A DNA stretch of 10,437 bases from Acetobacteraceae bacterium (GTDB lineage Bacteria > Pseudomonadota > Alphaproteobacteria > Acetobacterales > Acetobacteraceae), in the NCBI GenBank assembly GCA_947462945.1, contig CANHTE010000013.1, forward strand, positions 1-10,437, written 5' to 3'. The notes under the pieces are model-generated. The model was not told where the DNA came from, searched no databases, and saw nothing but the letters and a program-made list of their open reading frames with translations. Both the position numbers and the translations under genes were made by a program. Shown piece by piece: positions 1 through 7,804 of this stretch. Every line of letters starts with the position of its first letter. Within the stretch, counting starts at the first letter, position 1.

Positions 1-73
1 CCGACCCACCAAGGAAGGCGTCTTGCCTTGTGCTGACCAAACCTGTTTTGCCCCCCGGCTGCGTTCTGCGCAT
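1..73 (-). CDS. Partial gene start, possible TrmN6-like methyltransferase
   Basis: A minus-strand reading frame opens with ATG at 73-71 and stays open to the left edge, giving 24 codons that end in TRQDAFLGGS. The T-x-D-x-(F/L)-L-G-G pattern a few residues from the N-terminus resembles the start of the alphaproteobacterial tRNA1(Val) adenine-N6 methyltransferase family (TrmN6/YfiC-like, class I SAM-dependent), where it precedes the conserved methyltransferase core. That is recognition from a very short segment, so the product name is tentative. A TTG at 40-38 is an alternative start, preceded by a G-rich stretch at 51-56. A second open frame from ATG 111-109 (starting MARNATSW) also reaches the edge but looks like nothing known. 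If real, the gene is transcribed in the same direction as the polyketide synthase and lies 144 bp downstream of it, probably as a separate housekeeping gene. Confidence 0.35.
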   Translation of the reverse strand, partial: MRRTQPGGKTGLVSTRQDAFLGGS

Positions 74-217
74 CCAGCAGGTTCTGCCCAACTTGTCGCG
101 TTGCGTGCCATAGAGTATGATGCCAAATCATGTAAAGACAGTTACAGGATTTGCAAGTTTTATTTGAATAATGATACGTTAATCTCGCATGAGGCCGATT
201 TTTTTGGTCATGGGTCG
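74..217. other. Intergenic spacer with AT-rich core
   Basis: This 144-bp gap lies between the polyketide synthase stop (TAA, 220-218 on the minus strand) and the putative gene at the left edge. Bases about 111-190 are strikingly AT-rich against the surrounding GC-rich DNA, which suits a promoter region. It holds a perfect AT palindrome (TTATT-TG-AATAA, 160-171) and a small inverted repeat (ATGAT-GCCAA-ATCAT, 117-131). On the minus strand a TTGCAA box (156-151), followed 16 bp later by TACATG, is a possible weak promoter for the left-hand gene. I see no GC-rich stem followed by a T-run on the minus strand, so no intrinsic terminator for the synthase can be called. Confidence 0.5.
160..171. repeat. 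AT-rich perfect palindrome
   Basis: TTATT-TG-AATAA is a perfect 5-bp inverted repeat with a 2-nt centre inside the AT-rich spacer downstream of the synthase gene. It could be an operator half-site pair for a regulator of the left-hand gene. Short AT palindromes also occur by chance in AT-rich DNA, so the functional call is weak. Confidence 0.2.
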
Positions 218-3200
218 TTAGTGAGACGCCGGCGCGCCCAATCCAGCGATCAGGCGCGCCGCCAGATCGCGCACGGACCGGCTGCCGCCGATCATCGTCA
301 TCGGCATTTCCAGCCCGGTCTGTTTCTCGACCCCAAGCCGCAATTCCAGGGCCATGAGCGAATCCAGGCCCATATCCATCAGGGAACGGTCCGTTTCCAC
401 CGCCTCGCTCGGCAGTCGAAGAATCCGGGCCACTTCATCGCGCAGCAAGGTGAGCACGGCTTCGGCCGCGGCCTCGGGCGGCAAGGCTGAGAGGTCGAGG
501 GCGGCTTCATCGGCTTGCCCTGGCTTTTGCCCTGCTTCCGCAAAAATGCCCGCGAAATACGGCGAGCGCAGCACCGCGAGCTTGTTCACCGCCGGTGACC
601 AGCGAATGACCGAATAGGCGCTGACCGCCGGTGCAGCCATGGGCGCGGCCAGCAATCCCCCCAGATGTTGCAGCGCCTCGGCCGCCGTCACGCCGGAAAC
701 GCCGGTCGCCATCCGCAGGCGCTCCGCCAGGCCACGGGTGCGGGCCAGCACGCCCGCGTCGGAAATCGCCCCCCAGCCCACCGCCAGCGCAGGAATGCCC
801 CGCTCCCGCAGCGCCAGGACGGCGCCCTCCAGGAAGGCATTGCCCACGACATAAGCCGATTGGCCCGGGCTGCCCACGAAGGTCGTGGCCGAGGAATAAG
901 CCACGACATATTGCGGCTGATCCTGCGCGATGGCGGCCTCGATCGCCCGCATCCCACGGATCTTGGGCTCCAGCACGCGGCTGATGCTGCCCTGCGTCAA
1001 GCCCGGGATCATGCCATCCTCCAGCACCATCGCGCAGTGGATGACACCCGCGATGGGGCCAAGCTGCGCACGCCAGCGGGCAAAACCCGCCGCGACAGCG
1101 GCGGCATCGGTCACGTCCAGGGCTTCCACCACAAGCTCGCAGCCGCCGGCACGCAGCCGCTCCAGCCGCCCCGCATGCTCGGGCGCAACCACGCCCCGGC
1201 GCGAAGCGAGGATGACGCAGCGCGCACCCTGCGCCGCCAGCCACAACGCGGTTTCCAGCCCGAAGCCCGCCGTGCCGCCCAGCACGACATGCACGCCCGG
1301 CGCCGGCACGAAGCCGGGCAGTGCCCCGCTTGCCGGTTGCCCGCGCAGGCTGGGCCGCACCAGGATCTTGCCGAGATGGCCCGAGCTCTGCATCAGGCGG
1401 AAGGCATCCGCCGCCCGCTCCCCGGGCATCACCAGATAGGGCATGGGGGCCAGCCGCCCGGCCTCGAACAGGGTCATCAACGCGCCCAGCATGCGCCGCA
1501 CCAGGGCCGGATCATGCGCCAGGAGCTGGTCAATATCCGCGCCGATATAGCTGATGTTGCGCAGGAACGGGCGCAGGCCCAGCCGGGTATTCTCCATGAA
1601 ATCCCGCTTGCCCAGCTCGACGAACCGCCCGAAGGGCCGCAACAGCCGCACGGCGGCGCGCATGGCGTCCCCCGCCACGGAATTCAGCACGATGTCCACG
1701 CCCCCCATCGCGGCGCGGATGACGTCCTCCAGATCCGGCGCGCGGGAATCCACCACGAGATCAGCGCCCATCCGGCGCAGCAAGGCGCGTTTCTCCGCCG
1801 TGCCCGCCGCCGCAACGATCACGGCGCCATGCGCCCGGGCAATCTGCAACGCCGCCAGACCCACCGCCCCGGCCGCACCCTCGATCAGCACCGTCTCACC
1901 GGGTTTGAGCCCCGCCCGCTCGATCAGCGCATACCACGCCGTCATGAAGGCCACCGGGATGCTCGCACCTGCCTCGGCCGGGATGGCCTCTCCCAGATGG
2001 AACAACTGCCCCTGGGGCAGCGTCAGATGCGAGGCGAAGGCACCACCGGCAAAACCCATCACCGCATCACCGGGCCGGAACCCCTCCGACCCCGAGGACA
2101 CGACCTGGCCGGCGAATTCAAAGCCGAGCGCGGCACCGGTCAGCCCCTCGCCCAGGATTTCGGAATCCAGCACGCCCAGGCTGAGCATGACGTCCCGGAA
2201 ATTCAGCCCGGTGGCCGTGACCGCAACCTCCACCTCACCTGGGCCGGCGATGCAGCGGGGGCTGATCATCCAGGCCATGTCCTCCAGCCCGCGCGGGCCG
2301 ATGCGCAGCACGCTGCGCTCTTGCGGGCCAAGGGCACGGTTGGCGGGCGGGGCCAGCCGCGCCGCGCGGGGCACTTCCACGCCCCTTGGCGTGATGCGCA
2401 ATTCGCGTTCCAGCACGGGCTCGGCCAGATGGCGCCGCAGCGCCGCCTCCAGCATGGGGCCGGACGCCCCGGCGGCGAGACTCAACAGGCAGACATCCAG
2501 TGCCGGGAATTCATTCATCAGGCAGCGCAGATAGGCCGCCATGGCATGGCCCGTGGCCCCGGTCTCCTCGAAGACCACGACGTAAAGCCGGCAGGGCGCG
2601 TCTCCCTCCGCCAGCGCCAGGGCAAGGTCCCGCAGGCGGAGCATGCGTGCGGACAGCCCCGCCACCTCATCAGGCGACGGGACCATGTCAAGCAAGGGGG
2701 CCATTTCAAGCACGACGGCAAAACCCTGGGGGAGGACTGCCTGGGACGCCAGCTCGGCCACGCCGGATGCGCTGTGGGCGCCCCGCAGGTCAAAGCCGGG
2801 CCATTCGAAGGGAAGCCGCATATCGGGGACGGCCCCCCCCTCACTTGCCTCGCTTGCCTCCCTTGCCTCACTTGCGTCGCTGAGGTCGCCTGCCTCGCCC
2901 CATGCCACGCAGATGGGGATGCGCGGCAGCGCCACCTCCAGCGCCCGGCGCGGCGGTGCGGCGCTGACCACCCAGCCACCTGATGCCCCGAGAGGAAGCG
3001 TATGCAAGGTGGTGAACCCATGGGAGGCAAGCGCTTCATCCGCCTCGGATGGGTAGGGCCAGGCGCCCACCGGAAGCTCAGGCATGGCGGAAAATCTGAA
3101 CCAGCCGGGCATCGCCGCATGCAGCACGTCAATCGCCGGATCATGCCTGGGGATGGCGGCCAGCAGCAGCGGCGCCTGAGCCCCGAGGCTGAGGAGCATT

Positions 3201-6200
3201 TCCAGCGGGCTCGGCTCGCCCCCATCCAGCGGCGTGATGGCGGCACAAATGGCCAGGTCGAACACGGCCCCATCCAGCGGCGCGTCAGGCCCCAGCACGC
3301 GCACCATCCGCGCCGCGCCCAGCCGGGCGAGAAGCCGTTCCGCCGCCGCCACATTCCCGGCGAGGATGGTGAGCGAGATCTCGGCCCTGCGCAGCCTTGG
3401 CAGCAACCGGGCCAGAAGCCCCCCCAGCCCCGGCTCCAGCAGGATGATGCGCAGCCGCTGCGCCGCATCCGGACGGATCAGGCGGTCCAGGATGGCCAGC
3501 AGCGCATCATGGCTGGGCGCGGTGAAGACCGAGCTGGTCATCAGCGCATCCAGCAATTCGGGCGGCGGCGGCACCTCATCCTCACCGAGCAGCAGCGGCG
3601 GCAGGGCCTCCAGCGCATGAAGCGCAAGCCGGAGGTCGGCGCTGGCCCCGGGATATTGCCGCGCGAAGCCGAGCAGCCGTTCGGTGGCATCGCCCGGCGG
3701 CGCGGTCAGGAGGAAGGGCTCCTCCGGTTCGGCCTTCCGCCCGGCGTCACGCAGCGCATCCACCAGCGCGTGCCAGACCACTTTGGCGTCGGGCGCAACC
3801 TGGCTGCCATCCAGGCGATGAACCACATGGCCTGCGATATCCATCCCGAGGCCGATCAGCGCCCGGCGCAGGGGCTCGGCCTCCGCCGGTTCCATCACCG
3901 GGTAGGACAGGGCCTCGGCAAGCTCGGCCGTGAGGTCTCGGGCGCCGCTCTCCCACGGGATCAGGTGGGTCTGCACGATCCGGTCCGCCTCCTGCCAGAC
4001 GGCGAGGATGAGGCGCCGCATGACCACGCCCCGGCCCTCGGCAACGACCTCGCCCGTCGCCGATAAAAGCAGGATGTCAAAAACCCGCGCATCCGGCGCC
4101 TGCCGCACCAGGCGCGTCACCGCGCGATGCACGGCCGTGCCGGAGCGGAAGATCGAAAGCCGCTCGATCCGCACGGGCAATTCGCCCACCACCTGCCCCG
4201 GCTGCTGGCTGATGCCCAGGAAATTCGCGTGGAAACACGCGTCATAATTTGGCGGGTCCAGCACCTGCACGTCGTTGAAAAAGCCCAGATCAGCCGGCTG
4301 GGGGGCCAGTTCCGTGATGGTCACGTCACCGCAGATGCGCGCCGAACGCGCCGCGCGGAACGCACCGCCATAACCCATCCGGCAGCGCTCGGTCCCGGCA
4401 TAGATCGCCGCTTCGTCATGCAGCGTGCCCCCGGCCGGAAGCGCGGGGGCTGCGGGCGTGGCCGCCACCTCCGGCAGGACCATGGCCCTGGCGTTCAGCA
4501 CGAAGCTGGATGCGGGCTCCAGCCTTGGGCGGGAGCGGATTTCCACCTGGCGGTCGGCCTCGTGCCACAGGAGGCTGACCTCACGGCCCGCCGCGGGCTC
4601 GAAGTTCATCGGGCGAAGGATATCCAGGTCCAGGATGCGCAGCCGCGCGGTGCCATGCACCTCGCGCCCGACAGCCACGATCATTTCCATATAAGCGGTG
4701 GCGGGCAGGATCGCCGCGCCATCCACCCTGTGCCCCCCCAGAAGCGGATGCGTTTCGAGGCTGAGGATGTGCCGCCATTCGGCCGCGCCGGCAGCCAGCC
4801 TTGCGCCGATCAGCGGGTGCAGGGGCGCGCCACCAAAGGATGGGCCATAGATGCCATAGGCCTCGGCGGTTTGCTGGATCTGGTGGCGCTGCCGGTCCCA
4901 CTGCATCTGCGGCAGCAGCCGCCTGCGGGAGGGCAAGCCCGGCGCCGTCTCCAGCTGGGCGCCACGGGCTGTCGCTTCCAGCAGGATGCGCGCCACGGGA
5001 TCAGCATCATCGGGCCGTGTCGCCTGGGTCAGGCTTGCCAACACCGCCGCCCGGGCGCCGGCATTGCGGGCGATGTCGGCCACAATCGTGCCCAGGATGG
5101 GGCGCGGTCCGATTTCGATGAACAGCTCCGCCTCACGGAGTGCCGCTTCGGCCGCCGCCTGAAACAGGATGGGCGCGCGGATATTGGACCACCAATAGGC
5201 CCCATCCAGCGCCTCCCCGCCGAGCGGCGCCCCGGTGACCGAGGATATCAGGGGAATGCGCGTGGCCTGGGGCCGCAGGCCGGCCAGCGCCGCGATGGTG
5301 CCCTCGCGCTCCGGATCGAGCGCATGGCTGTGGAAAGGATAGGCGATATCCAGCGTGATGCTGGCCACCCTGGCACGGCGCGCACGGCGCAACACCTCGG
5401 CCAGGCCCTCGGTGGTGCCGGAGATGGTGGTGGAGTTGGATGCATTCTGCGCCGCGATTTCCACGGCACCTTCGGCATGGGCGACCAGCTCCGCCGCGCG
5501 CGCGGCATCACAGGCCAGCACCGCCATGCCGCCCAGGCCGCGAACCGATTCCTGATGCGCGCTGCGCTGGACGATCACCCGCACCGCCTCATTCAGCGTC
5601 AGCCCGCCGGCGGCAGCGGCGGCAGCCACTTCACCGACCGAATGGCCCAGCACGATGCCAGGCCGCAGCCCTTCGCTTTCGAGCGCGGCGCAGAGCGCCA
5701 GCTGGATGGTCAGCAGCAGCGGCTGGACAGCGCTGGTGGCGGAGAGCCGCATGGCCACATCGGGCGCCAGCATGGTCTCCAGCGGGCATGTGCCGCCGGC
5801 CGCACGGATCAGCGCCGCGATCTCGTCAAAACGCGCGCGGAAGCGGGCATTGGCCTGATAGGCGGCGCGGCCCATCCCGGGCCACTGGCTGCCATTGCCC
5901 GAAAAGACAAAGGCGATGCGCGCCGGCCGGGCCACCGCTTCGGCCAGCGCGACGCCGGGGCGCGGGGCCATCGGCTCGGACCCGGCCAGGTCCTGGACGG
6001 CCAGGTCACTCAAGATCAGGGCAGGGTCCGGTTGCAGGGTCAGGTCCAGCACGAGGCGATGGGGCAAGGCATCACGCGTCAGGCATATCTCCCGGGCCAC
6101 CACGGCCGCGCCGTGCTGCGAAACCGGCTGCACATGGGCAGCGACCAGCGCGCGCAAGGCCACCTTGCTATGGGCCGAAATCACCAGAAAACGTGGCGAG

Positions 6201-7522
6201 GCCGGCGCTTCGGCCGGGGCTGGGGAAACGCGCGCGCTGCCCAGGATGGCGTGGGCATTGGTGCCGCCAAAGCCGTAATTGCACAGCCCCGCCAGCAATT
6301 CCCCCTGGCCCGGCAGGCGCACCGCCTGGGCGGCCGGGGCCAGCTTCAGCCCCACCACGTCAATATCGGGGTTCAACTCCTCCAGATAAAGCGTGGCAGG
6401 ATAGGCTCGCCGCTCCAGCGCCAGGACCAGCTTGGCCAGGCCCGCCATGCCGGAGGCCGATTCCAGATGCCCGACATTGGACTTCACCGAGCCGATGGGG
6501 AGCGGCGCCTTGCGATGCCGGCCCAGCGCTTCCCCGATGGCACGGGCCTCGATCGGGTCCCCCACGCGGGTGCCGGTGCCATGCGCCTCGACAAAGGAGA
6601 GCGCCTCGGGGGAAATCCCGGCGGTGCGATACAGGCCTTCGAGCAAATCCCGCTGACCCGTCAATGAGGGCAGGGCAATCCCGTTGGTCCGGCCATCGGA
6701 ATTCATCCCGATGGCGTGCAGCCGCGCCCGCGAGCGGGTGCCGCCGAGAGCCAGCGCCGCATCGGCCCGCGCGAGCAGGATGACCACCGCGCCCTCCGCC
6801 CGCACATAGCCATCACCCGCCGCCGAAAAGGGCCGGCAGCGCCCCGTGGGCGAGAGCATGCCAGCGCGCGAGAAACCGATGAAGGGCGCGGGCGAGGAGA
6901 GCATGTTCACCCCGCCCACAATGGCGTATTCGATCCGGCCTTCCTGAAGCGCCGCCGCCGCCTGGGCCAGGGCCACGACCGAGGAGGAGCAGGCGGTATC
7001 AATCGTCAGGCTCGGGCCCTTGAGGTCAAACGCATAGGAGATCCGGTTGGACACCATGGCCAGGCTGTTGCCTGTCATGAAATGCGTATCAATCGAAGCC
7101 AGGTCCAGCAGGGGCACATCGGCGTAATCCGTCGCCGAAGCGCCGATATAAACCCCCACCTGCCGCCCCGCGAGGCGTGAGGGCGCGATGCCGGCATCCT
7201 CCAGCGCCCCCCAGGTGACCTCCAGCAAAATGCGTTGCTGCGGGTCCATCTGATCCGCCTCGCGGCGGGACATGCCAAAGGCGGCGGCGTCGAAGCTCAG
7301 CCCGTCACGCAGATATCCGCCGGCGAAGCTGTAGGTCGTGCCGGGTGCCTTGGCGTCCCGGCTGAGGAAGCGTTCCGCGCGCCAACGATCCGGCGGCGAG
7401 ATGTCCTGCACCGAGGAACCCCCCGCTTCGAGGAGGGACCACAACGCATCCAGATCATCCGCGCCAGGCAGGCGGAGGCTCAGTCCAAGGATTTCGAGCG
7501 GGGTTGGAAGCGAGAGCAGCAA
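218..7522 (-). CDS. Iterative-type highly reducing type I polyketide synthase
   Basis: Cytosolic megasynthase of 2434 residues, predicted to extend an acyl chain with malonyl units and reduce each beta-keto group fully. Approximate domains: KS 8-430 (C178 in DTACSS, H314, H352); AT 535-850 (S628 in GHSVGE; H731 in YPFHSH, the F-H pair favouring malonyl-CoA); DH 900-1175 (H931-x3-G-x4-P940; D1094-x3-H1098); degenerate methyltransferase 1195-1515; structural KR 1516-1720; ER 1735-2056 (LNFRDV; GAAGAVG at 1882-1888; ELGKRD); KR 2075-2310 (GGTAGFG at 2082-2088; K2187, S2211, Y2224, N2228; LED at 2167-2169, B-type); ACP 2350-2425 (S2388 in GLDSL). All active sites except the methyltransferase look intact. 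There is no thioesterase, second module or docking helix, so it probably acts alone and iteratively, with another enzyme releasing the chain. The start is TTG at 7522: the KS begins at once (LEILGLSLRLPG), no ATG or GTG lies between it and the in-frame stop at 7567-7565, and GGGA sits 7 nt upstream. It is divergent from the reductase-P450-acyltransferase operon. Confidence 0.95.
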   Translation of the reverse strand: MLLSLPTPLEILGLSLRLPGADDLDALWSLLEAGGSSVQDISPPDRWRAERFLSRDAKAPGTTYSFAGGYLRDGLSFDAAAFGMSRREADQMDPQQRILLEVTWGALEDAGIAPSRLAGRQVGVYIGASATDYADVPLLDLASIDTHFMTGNSLAMVSNRISYAFDLKGPSLTIDTACSSSVVALAQAAAALQEGRIEYAIVGGVNMLSSPAPFIGFSRAGMLSPTGRCRPFSAAGDGYVRAEGAVVILLARADAALALGGTRSRARLHAIGMNSDGRTNGIALPSLTGQRDLLEGLYRTAGISPEALSFVEAHGTGTRVGDPIEARAIGEALGRHRKAPLPIGSVKSNVGHLESASGMAGLAKLVLALERRAYPATLYLEELNPDIDVVGLKLAPAAQAVRLPGQGELLAGLCNYGFGGTNAHAILGSARVSPAPAEAPASPRFLVISAHSKVALRALVAAHVQPVSQHGAAVVAREICLTRDALPHRLVLDLTLQPDPALILSDLAVQDLAGSEPMAPRPGVALAEAVARPARIAFVFSGNGSQWPGMGRAAYQANARFRARFDEIAALIRAAGGTCPLETMLAPDVAMRLSATSAVQPLLLTIQLALCAALESEGLRPGIVLGHSVGEVAAAAAAGGLTLNEAVRVIVQRSAHQESVRGLGGMAVLACDAARAAELVAHAEGAVEIAAQNASNSTTISGTTEGLAEVLRRARRARVASITLDIAYPFHSHALDPEREGTIAALAGLRPQATRIPLISSVTGAPLGGEALDGAYWWSNIRAPILFQAAAEAALREAELFIEIGPRPILGTIVADIARNAGARAAVLASLTQATRPDDADPVARILLEATARGAQLETAPGLPSRRRLLPQMQWDRQRHQIQQTAEAYGIYGPSFGGAPLHPLIGARLAAGAAEWRHILSLETHPLLGGHRVDGAAILPATAYMEMIVAVGREVHGTARLRILDLDILRPMNFEPAAGREVSLLWHEADRQVEIRSRPRLEPASSFVLNARAMVLPEVAATPAAPALPAGGTLHDEAAIYAGTERCRMGYGGAFRAARSARICGDVTITELAPQPADLGFFNDVQVLDPPNYDACFHANFLGISQQPGQVVGELPVRIERLSIFRSGTAVHRAVTRLVRQAPDARVFDILLLSATGEVVAEGRGVVMRRLILAVWQEADRIVQTHLIPWESGARDLTAELAEALSYPVMEPAEAEPLRRALIGLGMDIAGHVVHRLDGSQVAPDAKVVWHALVDALRDAGRKAEPEEPFLLTAPPGDATERLLGFARQYPGASADLRLALHALEALPPLLLGEDEVPPPPELLDALMTSSVFTAPSHDALLAILDRLIRPDAAQRLRIILLEPGLGGLLARLLPRLRRAEISLTILAGNVAAAERLLARLGAARMVRVLGPDAPLDGAVFDLAICAAITPLDGGEPSPLEMLLSLGAQAPLLLAAIPRHDPAIDVLHAAMPGWFRFSAMPELPVGAWPYPSEADEALASHGFTTLHTLPLGASGGWVVSAAPPRRALEVALPRIPICVAWGEAGDLSDASEAREASEASEGGAVPDMRLPFEWPGFDLRGAHSASGVAELASQAVLPQGFAVVLEMAPLLDMVPSPDEVAGLSARMLRLRDLALALAEGDAPCRLYVVVFEETGATGHAMAAYLRCLMNEFPALDVCLLSLAAGASGPMLEAALRRHLAEPVLERELRITPRGVEVPRAARLAPPANRALGPQERSVLRIGPRGLEDMAWMISPRCIAGPGEVEVAVTATGLNFRDVMLSLGVLDSEILGEGLTGAALGFEFAGQVVSSGSEGFRPGDAVMGFAGGAFASHLTLPQGQLFHLGEAIPAEAGASIPVAFMTAWYALIERAGLKPGETVLIEGAAGAVGLAALQIARAHGAVIVAAAGTAEKRALLRRMGADLVVDSRAPDLEDVIRAAMGGVDIVLNSVAGDAMRAAVRLLRPFGRFVELGKRDFMENTRLGLRPFLRNISYIGADIDQLLAHDPALVRRMLGALMTLFEAGRLAPMPYLVMPGERAADAFRLMQSSGHLGKILVRPSLRGQPASGALPGFVPAPGVHVVLGGTAGFGLETALWLAAQGARCVILASRRGVVAPEHAGRLERLRAGGCELVVEALDVTDAAAVAAGFARWRAQLGPIAGVIHCAMVLEDGMIPGLTQGSISRVLEPKIRGMRAIEAAIAQDQPQYVVAYSSATTFVGSPGQSAYVVGNAFLEGAVLALRERGIPALAVGWGAISDAGVLARTRGLAERLRMATGVSGVTAAEALQHLGGLLAAPMAAPAVSAYSVIRWSPAVNKLAVLRSPYFAGIFAEAGQKPGQADEAALDLSALPPEAAAEAVLTLLRDEVARILRLPSEAVETDRSLMDMGLDSLMALELRLGVEKQTGLEMPMTMIGGSRSVRDLAARLIAGLGAPASH
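2844..2897 (-). repeat. In-frame 9-bp tandem repeat in an interdomain linker
   Basis: Six consecutive 9-bp units follow the plus-strand consensus CTTGCCTCn. The first four are near-identical and the last two diverged. Because the period is a multiple of three, they encode an acidic Ser-Glu-Ala/Arg-Glu-Ala triad run (residues about 1543-1561) and do not break the frame. The run lies in the linker between the degenerate methyltransferase and the structural ketoreductase part, next to a run of eight C (2833-2840). It looks like slipped-strand expansion of a tolerant linker. Confidence 0.85.
2978..3940 (-). other. Degenerate methyltransferase domain within the synthase
   Basis: Residues about 1195-1515 sit where highly reducing synthases of the fungal type carry a C-methyltransferase, between DH and ER. 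Landmarks of that fold survive: LEPGLGGLL (1362-1370) aligns with the SAM-binding LEIGAGTGG, FDLAICAAI (1421-1429) with YDLVIASNV, MPGWF (1471-1475) with the LPGWW motif, and ASHGF (1499-1503) with the terminal KAGF. The glycine-rich SAM loop is broken, with Pro in place of the third residue and the acidic and glycine spacing lost. The domain is therefore probably inactive and structural, as in vertebrate fatty acid synthase. The expected product is a chain without alpha-methyl branches. Confidence 0.7.
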
Positions 7523-7641
7523 GTGGTTTTCCCGTAGGGGTTGTGTGGCAGTGGGTGGCTCTGGTCACCGGGGCCATTTCCCGGCGAATGAAGAAAACAA
7601 GGGTGAACCGACTTAATTGAGATGGCATGAAGATGGGTGGC

Positions 7642-7656
7642 CCTGACGCCTTCAGG
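7642..7656. promoter_or_regulatory. Candidate operator, inverted repeat
   Basis: CCTGA-CGCCT-TCAGG is a perfect 5-bp inverted repeat with a 5-nt spacer, flanked on both sides by TTAATTG copies. Its position midway between two divergent genes suits a regulator binding site. No dedicated regulator gene is visible in the window, so the assignment rests only on symmetry and place. Confidence 0.3.
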
Positions 7657-7744
7657 TCCCTTTAATTGCTTTCGCACTATTGACTTCAGCATGCAATCGG
7701 TCGGGGATACGCCTGATGCGCGCCGATTTCCAGCACCCCTCAGA

Positions 7745-7768
7745 CCGGCCGGCCTCGCCTTCGGCCGG
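7745..7768 (+). other. GC-rich leader hairpin before the reductase gene
   Basis: CCGGCCG (7745-7751) and CGGCCGG (7762-7768) form a perfect 7-bp stem with a 10-nt loop, ending 36 bp before the chosen ATG. It could shape the untranslated leader of the operon mRNA. No T-run follows it, so it is not a standard terminator. A direct repeat of TGCTCCGGC (7771-7779, 7782-7790) follows directly. If translation began at GTG 7637, this stretch would be coding. Confidence 0.35.
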
Positions 7769-7804
7769 AATGCTCCGGCAGTGCTCCGGCCTGAGGCCCG
7801 TGGC

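Larger units (their letters stand above)
7523..7804. promoter_or_regulatory. Divergent control region between synthase and operon
   Basis: This 282-bp gap separates two divergently transcribed units and so should hold both promoters. It is less GC-rich than the genes around 7590-7690. It contains a direct repeat of TTAATTG (7613-7619 and 7662-7668), an inverted repeat CCTGA-N5-TCAGG (7642-7656), and a GC-rich hairpin close to the reductase start (7745-7768). A TTGACT at 7680-7685 looks like a -35 box facing the operon, but I find no good -10 at 16-18 bp, so no exact promoter is called. The arrangement suggests joint control of the synthase and the tailoring genes. Confidence 0.55.

Noticed and set aside
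15..29. Small hairpin AAGGC-GTCTT-GCCTT at the left edge.
   Set aside because: A 5-bp stem inside a probable coding start without a T-run; likely chance.
194..211. T-run (T7) near imperfect symmetry after the synthase stop, considered as a terminator.
   Set aside because: For the minus-strand transcript it is an A-run, not a U-run, and the flanking stem is interrupted; it does not make an intrinsic terminator.
23..490. Plus-strand 155-codon frame spanning the left spacer and the synthase end.
   Set aside because: No domain or ribosome site, and its second half is antisense to the ACP region.
665..2983. Plus-strand 772-codon open frame antisense to the synthase.
   Set aside because: Very rich in Arg, His, Gln, Pro and Gly with no recognisable domain; it lies opposite a gene with all expected motifs. 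Strong third-position G/C bias produces such open antisense frames.
4127..6667. Plus-strand 846-codon open frame antisense to the synthase AT and DH region.
   Set aside because: Same compositional shadow: low-information Arg/Gln/His-rich protein with no motif and no start context, opposite intact AT and DH active-site motifs.
7680..7711. TTGACT followed by GATACG as a sigma-70 promoter for the reductase operon.
   Set aside because: The spacing between the boxes is about 20 bp, too long for a standard promoter, and the -10 match is poor.
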